From: Pomphorhynchus laevis
Lineage: Eukaryota; Acanthocephala; Palaeacanthocephala; Echinorhynchida; Pomphorhynchidae
Reading direction: 5' to 3'
Assembly: GCA_012934845.2 (NCBI GenBank)
Contig: WNNJ02002989.1
Span: 62,001 to 126,000 of the forward strand
Length of the DNA: 64,000 nt
The notes under the pieces: model-generated
Database searches by the model: none
Told to the model about the DNA's origin: nothing
What the model saw: only the letters and a program-made list of their open reading frames with translations
Shown here: positions 30,701 to 45,700 of the stretch, one piece after another
How positions within the stretch are numbered: position 1 is the first letter of the stretch
How the letters are laid out: each line of letters opens with the position of its first letter
Made by a program: the position numbers and the translations under genes

Positions 30701-33700
30701 GACAAGGTTCTATATAGTGTTCTCAACCCCCTCGACCTCTCTTCCGCATTCGACATTGTCGAACACTCCGTCCTCCTTTATCGCCTTCGTTATGATCACG
30801 GTTTTTCTTCCTCCTCCGTAGCATGGTTTGCCTCATATCTACCCGACCGTTCGGGGTCCCACAAGGTTCAGTCCTAGGTCACCTGCTTTTCTCTCTTCTG
30901 CTTGGCGATCTCTCTCCGTTTATCAAACATTACTCCTTTAACGTCATGCAATACGCCGATGACATTCTAATCTATGCTCAAGCACCCGCACATCCCATAC
31001 ACGATATCGCCATTTCTGCCTCCAACTGTCTTTCTTCTATCTACAAACGTCTCCCCAATCTCCATCTCGTTCTAAACCCCAAAAAGTCCAAAATGATGTG
31101 GATCCTCCCCCGTAGACCAAACATATCTCATCTCACTGTACCTTTTGCCTCATCGATCATCCCCATAGTCCACAATCTCACTTTCTTAGGCTGCCATTTC
31201 GATAATCACCTTTCCCTTAAACCCTTCGTCCGTGACAAGGTCGGCTCATCTAACTTAATTCTCCGTGACACCCGCCGTATCTACCCCCTTATCGACTTCC
31301 GTTCTTGTATGTATCTTCTTTCATCGCTTCTTTTCCCTAAAATCGATTACTGCCTTAGCCTTTTCGCCAATTCTCCAAAATCCATAATCCTACCCCTACA
31401 ACGAATAATCAACACCGCCGTTCGAGTGTTCTTTAGTCTCCGTCGCTTCGACCACATATTCACATATTGTGCCCAACTCTCCTGGCCCACCATTTACATC
31501 CGCATCAAACTCCGCCTTCTTCTTGTTAATTTTCGTCTCATCGCTGTCGGCTCCTCATCGTTCATCAACCTTCTTTTCTTAGACGACACTCGCCCCACCT
31601 CGCTATTGCTGCGTTCCCGTCATACCTTCTTACTCCACGTTCCTAAATACTCCAACAACTACGTTCTCCGATCCTTCCTCGTCGCCGCCTCACTCGCCTG
31701 GAATCAAATCCCTCTCGACGTTCGCCGCGCCCCCTCCTTTATCACATTCAAACACTTCCTCCGTTCACACCTTCTCGACACTTGATTTACAGTTTTTTTG
31801 TTGTGGTCATGTAAGCGTGCGCTGGCACGCATTTGCCACGTTAAAATAAATCTTTTTTTTTTCACACAAGTGTCCAGAATATAACGTCGCAGATCAGATG
31901 AAACGATTACAAAATCGATCATTGATCTTTGACTAAGAGAATCTTGATGCCATGTGCATCTATAGATCTCCTTATATTCAAACATTGTGTTTGGTTATGC
32001 ACAAATTGTTACGAAAACAAAAGTGCAATAATTCAACACCACTCGCATTCAGATCAGAGAGTCCGTTCCTCCCCAACACTCCCTTCAATGTGCTACTGTC
32101 GCTAGCAACATGAGCATTGAAGTCACCCAATAGAAGGAGGAAATCTCTAACAGGAGTACTATCAAGCAAAGCTCGAAGATCTTTCACGAAGGCTGCGTAT
32201 TCCGAGATAATGTTAGGAGCATACACAAAACAGTTATACCCTTTCCTTCTTTGACTAAAAGTCTCAGAGATAACAGCTTTTTGTTTACTGGGTTAAACCT
32301 TTCTACCACGAAAGACAACCGAGGACTTGTAAGTATCTCTACACCTGACTGTCGTCGCTTTCCGTTGAACTCTCGAATAGTTCAATGTCAAACCTTGGCT
32401 AAACGTTTAGTTACAGTTGCAGAATAGTGAAGAGAAATTACTCCGACTATTTCAAGACCGAAGCGAACCATCTCTTCAACTAATTCTGGTTCCTTCCCCG
32501 CTAGCGAGATGATATTCCACGTTCCTACATAAATGCTAGTCTGCTTCGGATGTTGATGCCTTGTTCGCTGTCTCCGTAAAACTGCCTCGTCACATGCACC
32601 CGACATTGAAAACTCCTCCGGTCAGTGGTGAATTGACCATTGTTCTTCGCATTTGATTTATATTTTACAAGTTTGTTGATTGTCATTTTCATTGTTTTGG
32701 TTAGTTTGTTCGGATATCTCCCGTTCGTAATATCCTTTGATGATCCAACACCGCTACTGTAGGAAAACAGGTCTCCGAGACTCTCTTCCGCCTTTTCGTA
32801 CATTGTCCAATCTGCCGTTGGAGTCATCGGAGTGATTTTGTTTGTTCAGTTATCTCCCGTTCTGGATATCATTTGATGATCTAACATCGCTACTGTAAGG
32901 AGACAGGCCTCCATGACTCTCTTCCGCCTTTTCATTCATTGTCTAATCCACAGTTGGAGTCATCGGAGTGACTCTAACGGTAATAAATTTATTTCATTTC
33001 ATTTGATTGATAAATATGAGGAGTTTATTGGAAAACAGTCGATAAATTTGAAAATATTCTAAACCATGCAATTATGTACTTACGTGCCACACAAATACCA
33101 AAATGCTCCGGATCGTCTTGGATTAGATCTTCATTAAGTCGATCCTTTAATAATCCAAGAATAACAACAGGTCTGGCATAATTTACTAAAAATAGCTCAG
33201 TTTAGGAGTAAATAAATCTAAGTGCATTTACGAAGACATTATTTTTTAATTTAAATCGAATATAAAATAAATATAAATATATTATCTTATATTTAAACAT
33301 TTCAATGTTTTAACTATTTTTTGCAATGAAATTTTGTTTATAAATAGACTTTAAAATATAAGTTTTTGAGAACTTATATAAGTTTTTATAAGTTCTTGAG
33401 AATGGCATTGAACGATCGTTTATTTTCAAGGGTAGAAAATTGACTAGGTTACTGGTCAATAGGTAACTTGACTAGGTTACTGGTCAGTAGTAACTAGGTT
33501 ACTATAAAAATACCATCAAACAGAAAATAGTAAAATATATAAATCAACACAATAATATTAAAAATAAATTTAAAATCATTAGCGGAAAATTTTTATGGAT
33601 GGATAATAAATAATATACTTTGTATTAGAATAAGATACTAGATAGTTTTATCATAGGAAATACATCATTAGCGTGTATTTGGCCCAGCTGCTATGTTGGG

Positions 33701-36700
33701 TAGAGGAGTTAGGAGCCGAAACCTGATAGCATAGCAGTTCCTCCTGATGACCTCTAATTCTTATTCTGATACAACGTCTGTTATTTATTAGTCAATTCAT
33801 AAAAATGACGTTTATTTGAAATTTAAATTTTTTATTTTAGCTTGATTTAAATTATAAAAAATCTTTAAACAATTATTAATTTTATTATTTAATTATTAAA
33901 TTTTGATTTAACATTATTATGTTTTGTTCATTCTCAATTAAAGTAAGGTTATTATTTATTTATTTATTTATTTTTATTTATTTTATAATTATATTAAATA
34001 CGTAGACTCAGTTAGCTGATTTCATTTGTTGTTAAATTAGTTTTAGAATGCACAGTGTGATTAGAGGTCTTAGCATAACCTCGCTAAAAAGATGAAACGA
34101 TATAAAATATTTAGCTTTCAATTCGAAACATTGATTTCTTCTAATTGATAAATTTTTAATATTTTTTAATCTTCCCAATTTCAGGACTCAGAACAGAATA
34201 ACAATTCTATGAAAGTATGGAACTTGATGCTTTGGAAATTTTATTATAATACATTTTTATTATTTTGTACACAGATGATTTATTAAAAAACTATTCATCG
34301 TCAAAAATGGCCCTACTTTAAATTTTAAAAAGCACAACTCGCGTATAATGATAAAAACGATAGCTTACTAGATTTTTTCACTACTGTTTCGTACGTTAAA
34401 GGTTCATCAGCTTCAGCTAGAATAAATATTCAATTGGTATTAAATTGCATAATCAAAACTATACGTTCAATATCCGTTTCGTCTTCACTCTGGGTTTCTC
34501 GCCGCTCTTTGCCAAAAAGTGGAAATCGTTTCTTTTTTCGACGCTCAGCAGTCGATGAAGCACTCTAGTTAGAATATAAAGTACATTAAAATACGCTGAT
34601 GAATGCTTAAATTTCTTAATGCGTTCAGTCAATTGAATTTATTTATACGAATCAATAATATTTGCATTCCGCAAAGAAAGAAAAATGTAAAAATAAAATA
34701 CTTTTATTTACAAATTATTAATTATTTATTCATGTGTCATTATATTGGATGTTAAAACAACTTTTAAGAGATAAAATGCTAAAAGAACTTTATGTAAATA
34801 TAAGAAGTTTTTCTAAAGATATCATATGTTCAATAAATCAAAAATTAATTAACGACTATGATAGGCTAAGTTGTATAATAGGCAGTTATTGTAATACAAA
34901 ATACTATAATCGTACAATAAATGTTAATAATAACAATAGAAAATATACATTAACCATAAACTTCATTAATAAATGTATAGATAACATAAATATAGCCGGA
35001 CTTTTACATAATTCTAAAAGTAAAGAAATAAGAGGGTCAGATTTAAGTAAATATATTCCTAAAATAAGGTATAAGTTGTTACCGTTACTAGGACGAAAAA
35101 TTTGTAATTATAATAAAGAATTAAAATCAATATGTAACGATAATATTAGAAACATTATGGAAACAGAATGCAATTGTAAAAGTCTTAGTTTTGATAAAAT
35201 AAATGAACATATATGTACCCATAATCTAGAATTAATTGAAAATTGTGAATTAAGAAAGCTGCTATCAAAAGGGTATAAATATAGATTAAAAAATAACAAC
35301 GACAAAAATAAAATTTACAATTCGTTATATAATAACTTAAATGATTACTTTAGTAAGCTGATTAATAGTGAAAGCTCGAATATATCTAAGATAAAAATTT
35401 GGAAAGATTATATATTTGATAAAATTAAAAATAAAATGAAAATAACAAACAATTATAAAAGAAAAGATAAAATTAATAAAGATATGTATAAAGAACTTAC
35501 TAAATTAAAGAATAACTATATAATAACAACTATTGATAAAGCTAGCAATAACTTTGTCTTCATATGCAAAAAGCTTTATTATGATATACTAATGAAAGAG
35601 GTTAATTCTAATGATTTAAATATAAATCCAACATATGAACGTAGTGAGTTGAGTTTAGAAACAATTATTACAAGTCACTGTTCTATAATGGATAAAAATG
35701 GTATAAAGGCTGAAAATTGAATCAGATAATAAAACTATATCTATATTATATTGGAATCCAAAATTACATAAAAATCAAATAAAACTTAGGTTCACATTTA
35801 CAAATATTATATTTTAAATTAAAGTACTTTCTAGTACTGAAATTAAAATATAATTAAATGTACATTTTTCAATGGTAAATTTTATTATTTTTCTTATTAA
35901 CCTTAATGTCCGCAATTCCGAAATTAACTTTTCGTGCTCTGCTGCGTTCTTTTTTCTCAACCCTGCAGAATAATCGAGAAATAATTAAATAATTCAATAT
36001 TGATGTCTAACCTCCGTTTAGATGGAATAATTCCCATATCTTCTTCTATACCTGTGCTAGGATCGATTTTCTTCGCTTGCCACCAATCATCATCCGCCGC
36101 ATTAGTAACGTGTAAAATATCATTTTTGCGAAAAGCAAGTCCGTGACCTGGTAAATCTGAATCTTTCAATGGATCGTAATCAAAATGGGTACGAACAAAG
36201 AACTGCCGCTTCTGTGTTGATCTCATTGTTCCAGCATTAACACTACTAGCTGCGACAATTTCTGTAGGTACGGATAAAGGCATTCCAACAGGTTTTCCAC
36301 AGCTACCAGATTGAGGAGACCAAGATTTTAGTTCCATTGATGCCGCTTCACGAATCTTCTCTCTTCGATCCGATATTTTTGATTCACATCGGGCAAAATC
36401 TGTTAAATAAAAAGTTAACATAAGATCACATAATCTTACAATACTGTAAGTCTTTTCTGATTTTACAATAGAATGAATCAGATTAGCAACTGAGTATTTT
36501 ATATTTTTTATAAATAAAAAATAATGCTAAATAACATTTTTATAATTTAATAATGAATAATTATAAGTTAAAATTATGATTTTATAATTACAAGTTAAAA
36601 TAAAAAGTTAAAATTTAAAATGAAAATCATTTTTATGAATTGACTAATAAATAGCAGACAATGTATCAGAATAAGAATTATAAATCATCAGGAGGAACTG

Positions 36701-39700
36701 CTATGATATCAGTTTTCGGCACCTATTCCTCAATTCAACATAGCAGCGGGGCCAAATACGTGCAAATGACGTATTTCCACTGATGAAATTTGATTATCAA
36801 GTATCTTATTCTAATCCAAAGTATATTATTTATTATCTATTCATAAAATTTAATGATACGCATTATTGGTAATGCCAAATTACATGTAAAAATGTAAATA
36901 TATATTAATCACAATTTAAAGTAATTAAAGGCAATTTTAGTAACTTAGTTTAAAATTTCAATTTCGTCCATATATTTATACTCACTAGATGGTTTAATTT
37001 TTGTTAGATAGGCGTTATAATTATTATAACATATATATGTATATCTTTTTCCGAATATAAGATTAATTAATTTTACTAACGCTTCTTTAATATCTACTAA
37101 ATCTAGATTTGTAATTATATGGTATGCATGAATGCTCATGCAAAAATATGTTTCTTGTAAATTTTAATATGTCATCTTTACGATATAAATTAATAGTAGT
37201 TTGAATCAATTTTAATTTAATGCTCATATCTAGATATTAACAACGACATATTAACGACGATATTTTACAACGACATAATTAGTAGTTCAAATGATTTTGA
37301 AAAATACAATATCGTTACAGTTTATAATTTCAGTTTATACGATTTTTACTAAATGTTCTATTAAATGTTTCCATGTCAAATTTGTAATTTTGATAATAAC
37401 CGGCGTTTACGGAGATGTACAGCGAGTCAAACTCATGTTCACTAGAAGTGGATCTGCATTAGTTCAAATGAATACCAGCGAACAAGCATTCCAAGGTGAT
37501 AATTCACATTTGAATGGCTTTATTTTTTATGCAATGTATTTTTTTCTTAAGCTATAACACATCTAATGTGTATAAAAATGTGTATTTATAATGTGTATTT
37601 ATACACATCTAATGTGTATCTTAATCTATTATGTATTATATGATATAATATATATAATATATTATATTATATGTATTAATAGTAGTTTTAGTTAATGTTA
37701 ATTTAATGTTCATATCTAGATATACACCTTCTTTATCATCAATATTGGTTTTGTTAAGAATAAGGCTTTCTGGATAAATGTGCTCACTAATTGAATAAAA
37801 ATTATTAGAATTAAATACACATATATCATCAATGTATCGAAACATATATTTCATATATTTATATTGTTTAGATTTAGTTTTTACACAGTTATGAACAAAT
37901 TCATATTCTATAAAGCTTAAAAACAAGTCAGCTATAATTGGGCTACTATTACCACACATTGGAACACCTTTTATTTGTCTAAATATAGATGTCCCTACTT
38001 TTAAATAGCTTTGATTTATCCAAATATTTAAGGATTCTAATAATTCAATTTTATCCATATATTTATATTTATTTGATGGTTTAATTTTTGTTAGATAGGC
38101 GTTATAATTATTATAACATATATATGTATATCTTTTTCCGAATATAAGATTAATTAATTTTACTAACGCTTCTTTAATATCTACTAAACCTAGATTTGTA
38201 TAAAGAGTACTAAGAGTACTATAATTATTATAACATATATGTATATTTTATTCCTTTTGTCTGTTCTAAAAATTCTTTTGTAGAATTAATACTGAAATGG
38301 TGTTTCGATTATCCTACAATATTTTTTGAAGTGTGCTTTAATTACTTTAATAGACAGAAAGTGGTTTTAATATTCTTTTAAAAGCATTACATATGAACAT
38401 AGGTTTTACTGGATTTATGTAATTTTGGATTATAATATAATATAGTTTTATAATATAGTTATAGTTTTATATAGAAAACTATAACTATATAGATATAGTT
38501 ATGGTTTTATAGTTTTAACTAAAATCGTACGTATTTGAAAATGTATTCTCGTTTTAGAAATTAATATTATTTATAAATTTATTCTCATATTTATAAATTA
38601 ATTATAAATTAATAAACTTCAAAAAATAGTTAGATTTAAGATTAAAATTTCTAAATTTAAGATTTGAAAATGGAAATGAAAACCACAAGTAACAATATTA
38701 AAAATTCATTACCAAAACTTCAAAAATTCATTGTTTAAGAGTAAAAGCATTTGTGAATTTGTTCCACAGGAAACGAACGACAATGTTTACAGAACAAACT
38801 CAACATTCGCTTCCCAAAAAGGAAGATCGAATTTATGTTGAGAATTCACAAAGTGCTTATAGATTATTTTATCGAAAATGCACCAATTAATTTTCTACCG
38901 TTTTAGATGCTTTACAATGAGAAACGATTAAATTTTTTAATTTAAGTTTGTCTATAAACTTTAATGCAACTTTTGATTTTCAATGCAAAATATAAAATTT
39001 ATCAAAAGTTGGAACTAAAATTTGATAAAAACATTTTATCAAAATTAAATGTTTTAAATTATCAAACCATCATTTAAAATGTTTTCAGCATTTAAAATGT
39101 TATCGACATTTCACTGTAAACGAAAGGGGTTATCGAGATTAAATGAATATGATGACGTTTATTAATAAAACTTGAGAAGGAAATAAAAAACAAATATCTT
39201 ACATTGCAAAATCCTAAGGAATATATTACAGAACTAGAAAATTGGATTACACATTGCGGTCTGAATGCTTGACGGATGTGAGTACTCACTAGATAAAAAC
39301 ATTTGAGGCATACGGATGTAGAAATATATGCTGTTTAACATAAAAATTTAAGTTTTTTAAATTGAACTTGTAAACCTAGACACATACGACCCTTACACTC
39401 GACATATTCGTGACTGTAATCGTGTAATGCAGATACGAATATATCTTAAAATGGCATTACTAATACGCACATTGTAGACTTATTTTAAAGTAAAATCGAA
39501 TTTTGACTATAAATATTATATCCTTTAAAAAATTTTTAAGACTTTAAAAATTTAAAATTTTTAATACATTTAAGACTTTAATATAAAAATGAATGCTTTG
39601 CTGAACTGCACTGCATTTAGTGAACAAGTTCAAGAGAGCACTTTCGATTGCGCACATTTCGAACAATAATCGGCAAAAGAATTAAATTTGTTTAAAGAAT

Positions 39701-42700
39701 AATTTGTAGATCAATTATCAATGTCGATTTTTCATTTTATAAATTAATAAAATATTTTATTATTGATATTATTTTATATTTCATTGTAGATTTATTTTAA
39801 AGTAAAATCAAATTTTTACTATAAAAATTTATCTTTTAATAAATGTTTATATAAATTAATAATTTTCTATTAGATGAATTAAAAATTATAAATTATATCA
39901 TAAATTATAAATTATATTTTAATGATATAATTGCTACACTTATCACAAATCGAAAACAATTTAATTAAAGACTAAATAATTATTAAACATCTATTTTATA
40001 AAATAAAATGTATTATGATGATGATCACAGTCAAAAGTTAGTAACAAATGTTTAGCGCTAATGTGATACCAATCTAACAATTCTCTGTAAAGTTACATTT
40101 AATTACCATTTGGATTATATCGAACAACAAGATTTGCATATTGCCCACAATTTTTAAGAATACCGGCAGCAGCTTCGTGTGAAACATTACGGACGTCAAT
40201 GTCATTTACAAACAAAATCTGATCGCCCTGTGTTAAAATAATGAAATGCAGACGCATTTAAGAAATGTAATTCATTTGATCGAAACTTGAAATTAAAACA
40301 ACGTTGTCAATAAAAAATGAACTCTAAAGACCTCCAGATGACCTCTAATCTTAATTCTGATACATCGTATGTAATTACAAAACTTCACAAATTGCAAATA
40401 TATTTGGAAAAGTACAAAATTTTACAAATTGGTTTGCTTAGGAATCATTCTATATATCCAAATGTTAGTTACTTTGATTACTGTTACGATAATTTAGTTA
40501 ATTGAAGAATTTACTTATTATCGCCCTTTGGGCTTTTTCAATTGTAATCAGTTGATCGATACTTATAGTTTTGCCTTTCTAAGAATCATTTTTTAAGAAT
40601 TATAATAAAAACGATAGACAATACAATGGTAATGGTAATGGCAATTTAATGGTAATGCTAGGAAATAAAAAAATTTAATATTTGGATGTTTAATATTTTG
40701 TAAATATTTAATATTTAATATTTTAATATTTTGTAAGTATTTTAATATTTTAATATTTTGATGATTTTGGTTAAGCTAGGAAAAAATATTTAATATTTTG
40801 ATGGTAGATGTAATCCTCTTTCATTGCTTAATCCGATAAAAGTTTGCAACTTCTTGAACTAAATCTAGTTACTAGTATTTTACACATGAGTATGTCATGT
40901 TTTGTATAGTATTTGGAACTATTTTTTAGAATCTATAAAAGATTCCATACTTGGATGTAAAATACTAGTAACTTGGGGCATGTGCGAGAAGTTGATTTTT
41001 GGATTAAACAATTAATGTGGATATTAAATATACAATAAACATCGACAGGTAAGTTTAACCTACCTATTCAAATTGAAGGCAAATTGTTTTATTGATAATT
41101 GAATTTTTAAAATGTTAGAATGTAAGTATTAAAAAGTATTTCATTAAATCTAATTGCCAATAAATCAGACGAGTCAAGTGATTGTTAGCCAACATTAAAA
41201 TGACCTAAACGTGAAACGTAGTTATTGGATCAATAGCTGATAAGATCCACCAATACTGAAATGTATTGATGTTGGTGTATAGATAGGATAAAAGTAGAAT
41301 CCAGAATAAAAAATAGTCATCAAAATTTCGATGATATATTATATCATTGAGTTAGGTAAAAGGATACTTTTATCATTAGGTAAAACAAATCATCAAACGT
41401 AAAGGTTGATAGGAAGTAGCAAAACTAGGTCTAATGCATTTGCAATAAAATTTAATGACTCGTATTTATCAATATTTTACCAAAATTTTATATTATCGGT
41501 TAAATAATATACGTCTTTATAATAAACGATTGAATATTCCGTACCACTTGGCATTTAATGAAATATTTATGTTTGTTCCTTTGTTACCTTAGAAAATACT
41601 ATCTTTGCATTAAAAATTACTCCGCGATTTTACAGAAAGGAGGCCTCCTCCCTATATATGCGGTTAAATACGCATATAACTATTTTCATTGCAGATTCTT
41701 AATAATGGCGATTGACTAATGACGATATCAGTCGTTTTGACTGATATCGTCAATTAAATATAATAATATTGAGTAAGTATACTTAGCGGAGATGTTTGTG
41801 AGTATCTAAAAATAATAAGTGATTTTCATTGCGTAAAAATAGAGTTACAATGAATACTTCAACCCATGGTATTTAAATACTCATTAATAAAAAGAGCACA
41901 TATTTTCACCGATTTTAACTAATGAAAGATTTATTAAAGGGGCCCAAATGACATGATCAGTAGTATCAGACAATCGTTAAACTTAGTCAAATATATATTT
42001 CTTCGTATAACATAAAAACATCAAATAATTTACAAAAGAGATTATTTTAATCATATAATTAAATTATAATTTAATTGTGCATTCCATGATATAACATATT
42101 ATAATATAATATCAAAACGTATATCAAAAAGTTAGTTTTAACGATATGGGCTTATTGACTCATGATTTACGAAATTAAAGTTCACGACAAAATTTTATTT
42201 AACCGGTTTTCATAATAATTCATACATGGCGAGTTTAAATAAAATACAGAAACAACGCTTGAATGACTAATTCAAGTGTCTAATGACTAATTCTTGAATT
42301 AGACAAAAATAATTTAAAATCTATGCAATTTAAATTATGTAAAGTTAAATGTGAGAAAACGATTTTTAACAAAATTTAAAGAACAGATTGTGTTGGTTTC
42401 TCTATTGATGATAGTGGCAACTAGCATCAATAAAGAAAATTTTTTATAAAAATAAATCATTTTTTATAAAAAATAAATTTGTTCATAAATTTCGAATTTA
42501 GTAAATGTATCAAAATAATTTTTATGTAGCAAATACATTATCTTAATAGACGTAATAAGCCTATTAAGATGAACTGTTATATTTTTGCATAGCAATTAAT
42601 TTTGAAGATTATCCTCATTACAAAATATTGATTTCAAGATTGTGTTAGAATTGTCTTATTGTGCTTTAAAATATTCCCTATAAAAATATTAAGGTATATT

Positions 42701-45700
42701 TCATTAAAATTTTAAAAGAACATTATGATTACCTTTCTTAACTTCCGATTTATATCAGCTGGTCCGCCAGCAAGTACAAATGAAATATATACCCCGTCAC
42801 CATCATCGCCTCCGAGTATATTAAATCCGAACCCGTTAGAAATTCCTTTCTTTAAAGAAACCTTGCGTATATTTCTAAAATCAATTACAGCGCAAAATCA
42901 TTAAAAATATATATCAAATTATAAGTACTAAAGATATAAATATAATAATATAAAATCGATAATGTGTTCGTTTTCAAATCTTGCAATATTACCTATTCGA
43001 GTCATTAATACAGGTACAATCTAAATCATACAATCTGCTGGGAGGGAAGCCCTCTGCAACTATGAAATGATGTGGATTCAATGGCCGTTCAGCCAATGTA
43101 TCCGGTGTTCCTGTGGGAAATCGGTTACATTATGTACTGGTTGTATTAATCTGAATGTTTAAATCGAACACAATGCTATTCGATACAGCGAGATGTACAA
43201 CAAAATCAAATGACCCACGGGAAGTAGACATTTTAGATATCCCGAAAAAAAAACGTATCATTAGCTCTCAACGTACAAAGGCACACATTGGGACGATAAA
43301 TGCTATACAAGATCGTGTAAGATGAATATATTTCACGAGTGTATAAAATGACAGGCAAACATTTTTCCTCTACCAAAATGCTCAGCTTGCAAAGAGTTCG
43401 TTTTGGTTATGGCGGATCTCTATAACGAAGCTTTAGATATAGAAGACTTGCACAATAAATCATTGATTCGAGCAACGACTTTTGACAACTAATGCGACAG
43501 AATATTGAAACTAAGAAAATAAGTACTGTGAGGAGCGGTCCCTACAACAACGAAAGCTGTGTGAACTTATGAGATTACCAGCTTAATGTATAAAACTTCA
43601 GAGGCGTTTGAAAGATAGACGGTCACCAAAGACTTATGATGACAGATATATGTATTTACGCTTTAAAATTTCGTAAACTAGACGCAAAAACACATAGCGC
43701 GAAGAGGTAACTAAATGATGATCGAAGGAGCGGAGTTCTCAAACTGGACAATAAGATATCGCTATACTTAACTGTTCATGATAAACTAATGAATCAACAT
43801 CAACATGGTTCGCCACTAAATGAAGATTTCGTGATGAAATCACCGTTTCTTGAGATTACGGACACCACGATAGCATTTTCACATCAATTAATATCGAAAC
43901 TGTAGAAAAGCATGTCAAAAAACTAAAGAAGCAGCAAGTTTATCAGTGCTAGATGTTAAAGATTGAAAAGATATGGATTCTAATTTCTAGTGATATGGTA
44001 TAGATTCATCGAAGTTACTCTCAGCATTAGCAAACCTATCAATAAAGTTAAATGATTTAACTCTATAAACCTCCCGGGATCCGTCCTGTTGAGATTTGTG
44101 AAGTAAGTAGACGTATAATCTTTAAAACAATCCTAGCTACTGATATAAAGGATCTTGTGAGAATGTCAGGTTGTATCCAGTTATGTTATAGGCAGCGCTA
44201 TGGGGCAGAAACCGCTGTGCATTCTATAAGAGAAACCTACATGAAGTAAAATGAACAATGTATTCAACAAATTGATGCAACCAACCTATTTAATGCAATC
44301 AATCACAAAAAACGATCAATCAATAAGAATCAATCATCGAAACATTGAGTAGTCATGCCTCTAATAATGGATATCCAAAGTTGTGATAGAATTTCGGTTC
44401 ATCATTGGTATGGTGAATATTGTTATAAATTATATATTTTAAGTATAAGTCACAGATGACATATTAAAAGTTACAGATGACAGTATAAATAAAGATGACA
44501 CATTCAAATGTACAAGAAACATATTTTTGCATGAGCATTCATGCATACCAGTAATATTAAATAGTTGCTAGGTCACACAAGGTGACTATCGCTTTAAAAA
44601 CCAGCTACAGAATCTTTCAATCAAGCATCCAATTCCATGCACCCTGACCACTAACGGCACCATTACCACAGCCGTTTTGGTTTCGCAAGCTTTCTTCCAC
44701 ATATTGTATGTCATGAAGGAAGGATTCTGTAGCTGGCTTTTAATGCGAAAGTCAGCTTGTGTGACCTATCAACTAGTCAATAGATAAATAAGCATCGATC
44801 AAAGGATCACCAGCCCGATTTCAATCGATCTTCACGATCCCATACGAAACAATCTATAAAAGGTATGCAGAAGAGCATCTCGGACAATGCAGTTTCTGGA
44901 GATCATTATAGAAGGTTTCATATGCTGTGTAAAATCTGATAATGGATTCGTAGCCTAGCAGTCAAGAGCGCATGCCAAATACGGAGAGTGACATCTTGAA
45001 TGTCGGATGAATCAAATTTCAAAAGGAGAAGAGTTAGTAGTCAGCCTCCTGACGAGACCGGGGCTACCAATATGTAGCAGAAAGCGGGCGAAACGAAAAC
45101 GGCTGTGGAAATGATGACGTTAGTAGTCATAATGTATAGAATTGGATGTCATGAAGGAAAGATTATGTAGCTGGTTTTCAATACGAAAATCACCTTGTGT
45201 GACCTAGCAACTATTCAATATTATGTGGTATGCATGAATGCTCATGTCAAAATATGTTTATTATACATTTGAATATGTCATCTTTACGATATAAATTAAT
45301 AGTAGTTTTAGTTAATGTTAATTTAATATTCATATATACATATATACCTTCTTTAGTACTATTAAGAATAATGCTACCTGGATAAATTTGTTCGCTTATT
45401 GAATAAAATTTGTTAGTTATTGTTAGTTTTCTTGTACATATTAAAATGTACAAGAAACATATTTTTGCATGAGCATTCATGCATACCAGTAATATTGAAT
45501 AGTTGCTAGGTCACATGTATTGATAAATACACATATATCATTAATGTATCGAAACATATATTTCATATCTTTATATAATTTAGATTTATTTTTTATAAAT
45601 CTAAAAAATGGGTTTATTAAGAAAGAGGTTACCTGGATAAATGTGTTAAATACACATATACCATCAATATATTGAAACATATGAACAAATACATAATCTA

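Larger units (their letters stand above)
28300..32980 (-). mobile_element. LINE-E, decayed LINE split by a LINE-B insertion
   Basis: Minus-strand order: 5' tandem units (32704-32975), endonuclease ([44 protein letters not shown]), RT ([22 protein letters not shown]) and the C-terminal [20 protein letters not shown] followed by [11 protein letters not shown]. The last tail is typical of RTE/CR1-type elements. LINE-B interrupts EN at 30285-31860. Many stops. Confidence 0.85.

Noticed and set aside
33640-33760. CTGATGA and GAAAC in the MITE as a hammerhead ribozyme
   Set aside because: The order is GAAAC before CTGATGA with only ~22 nt between them, too little for stem III, the cleavage site and stem I. 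One copy has CTCATGA, so the core is not conserved.
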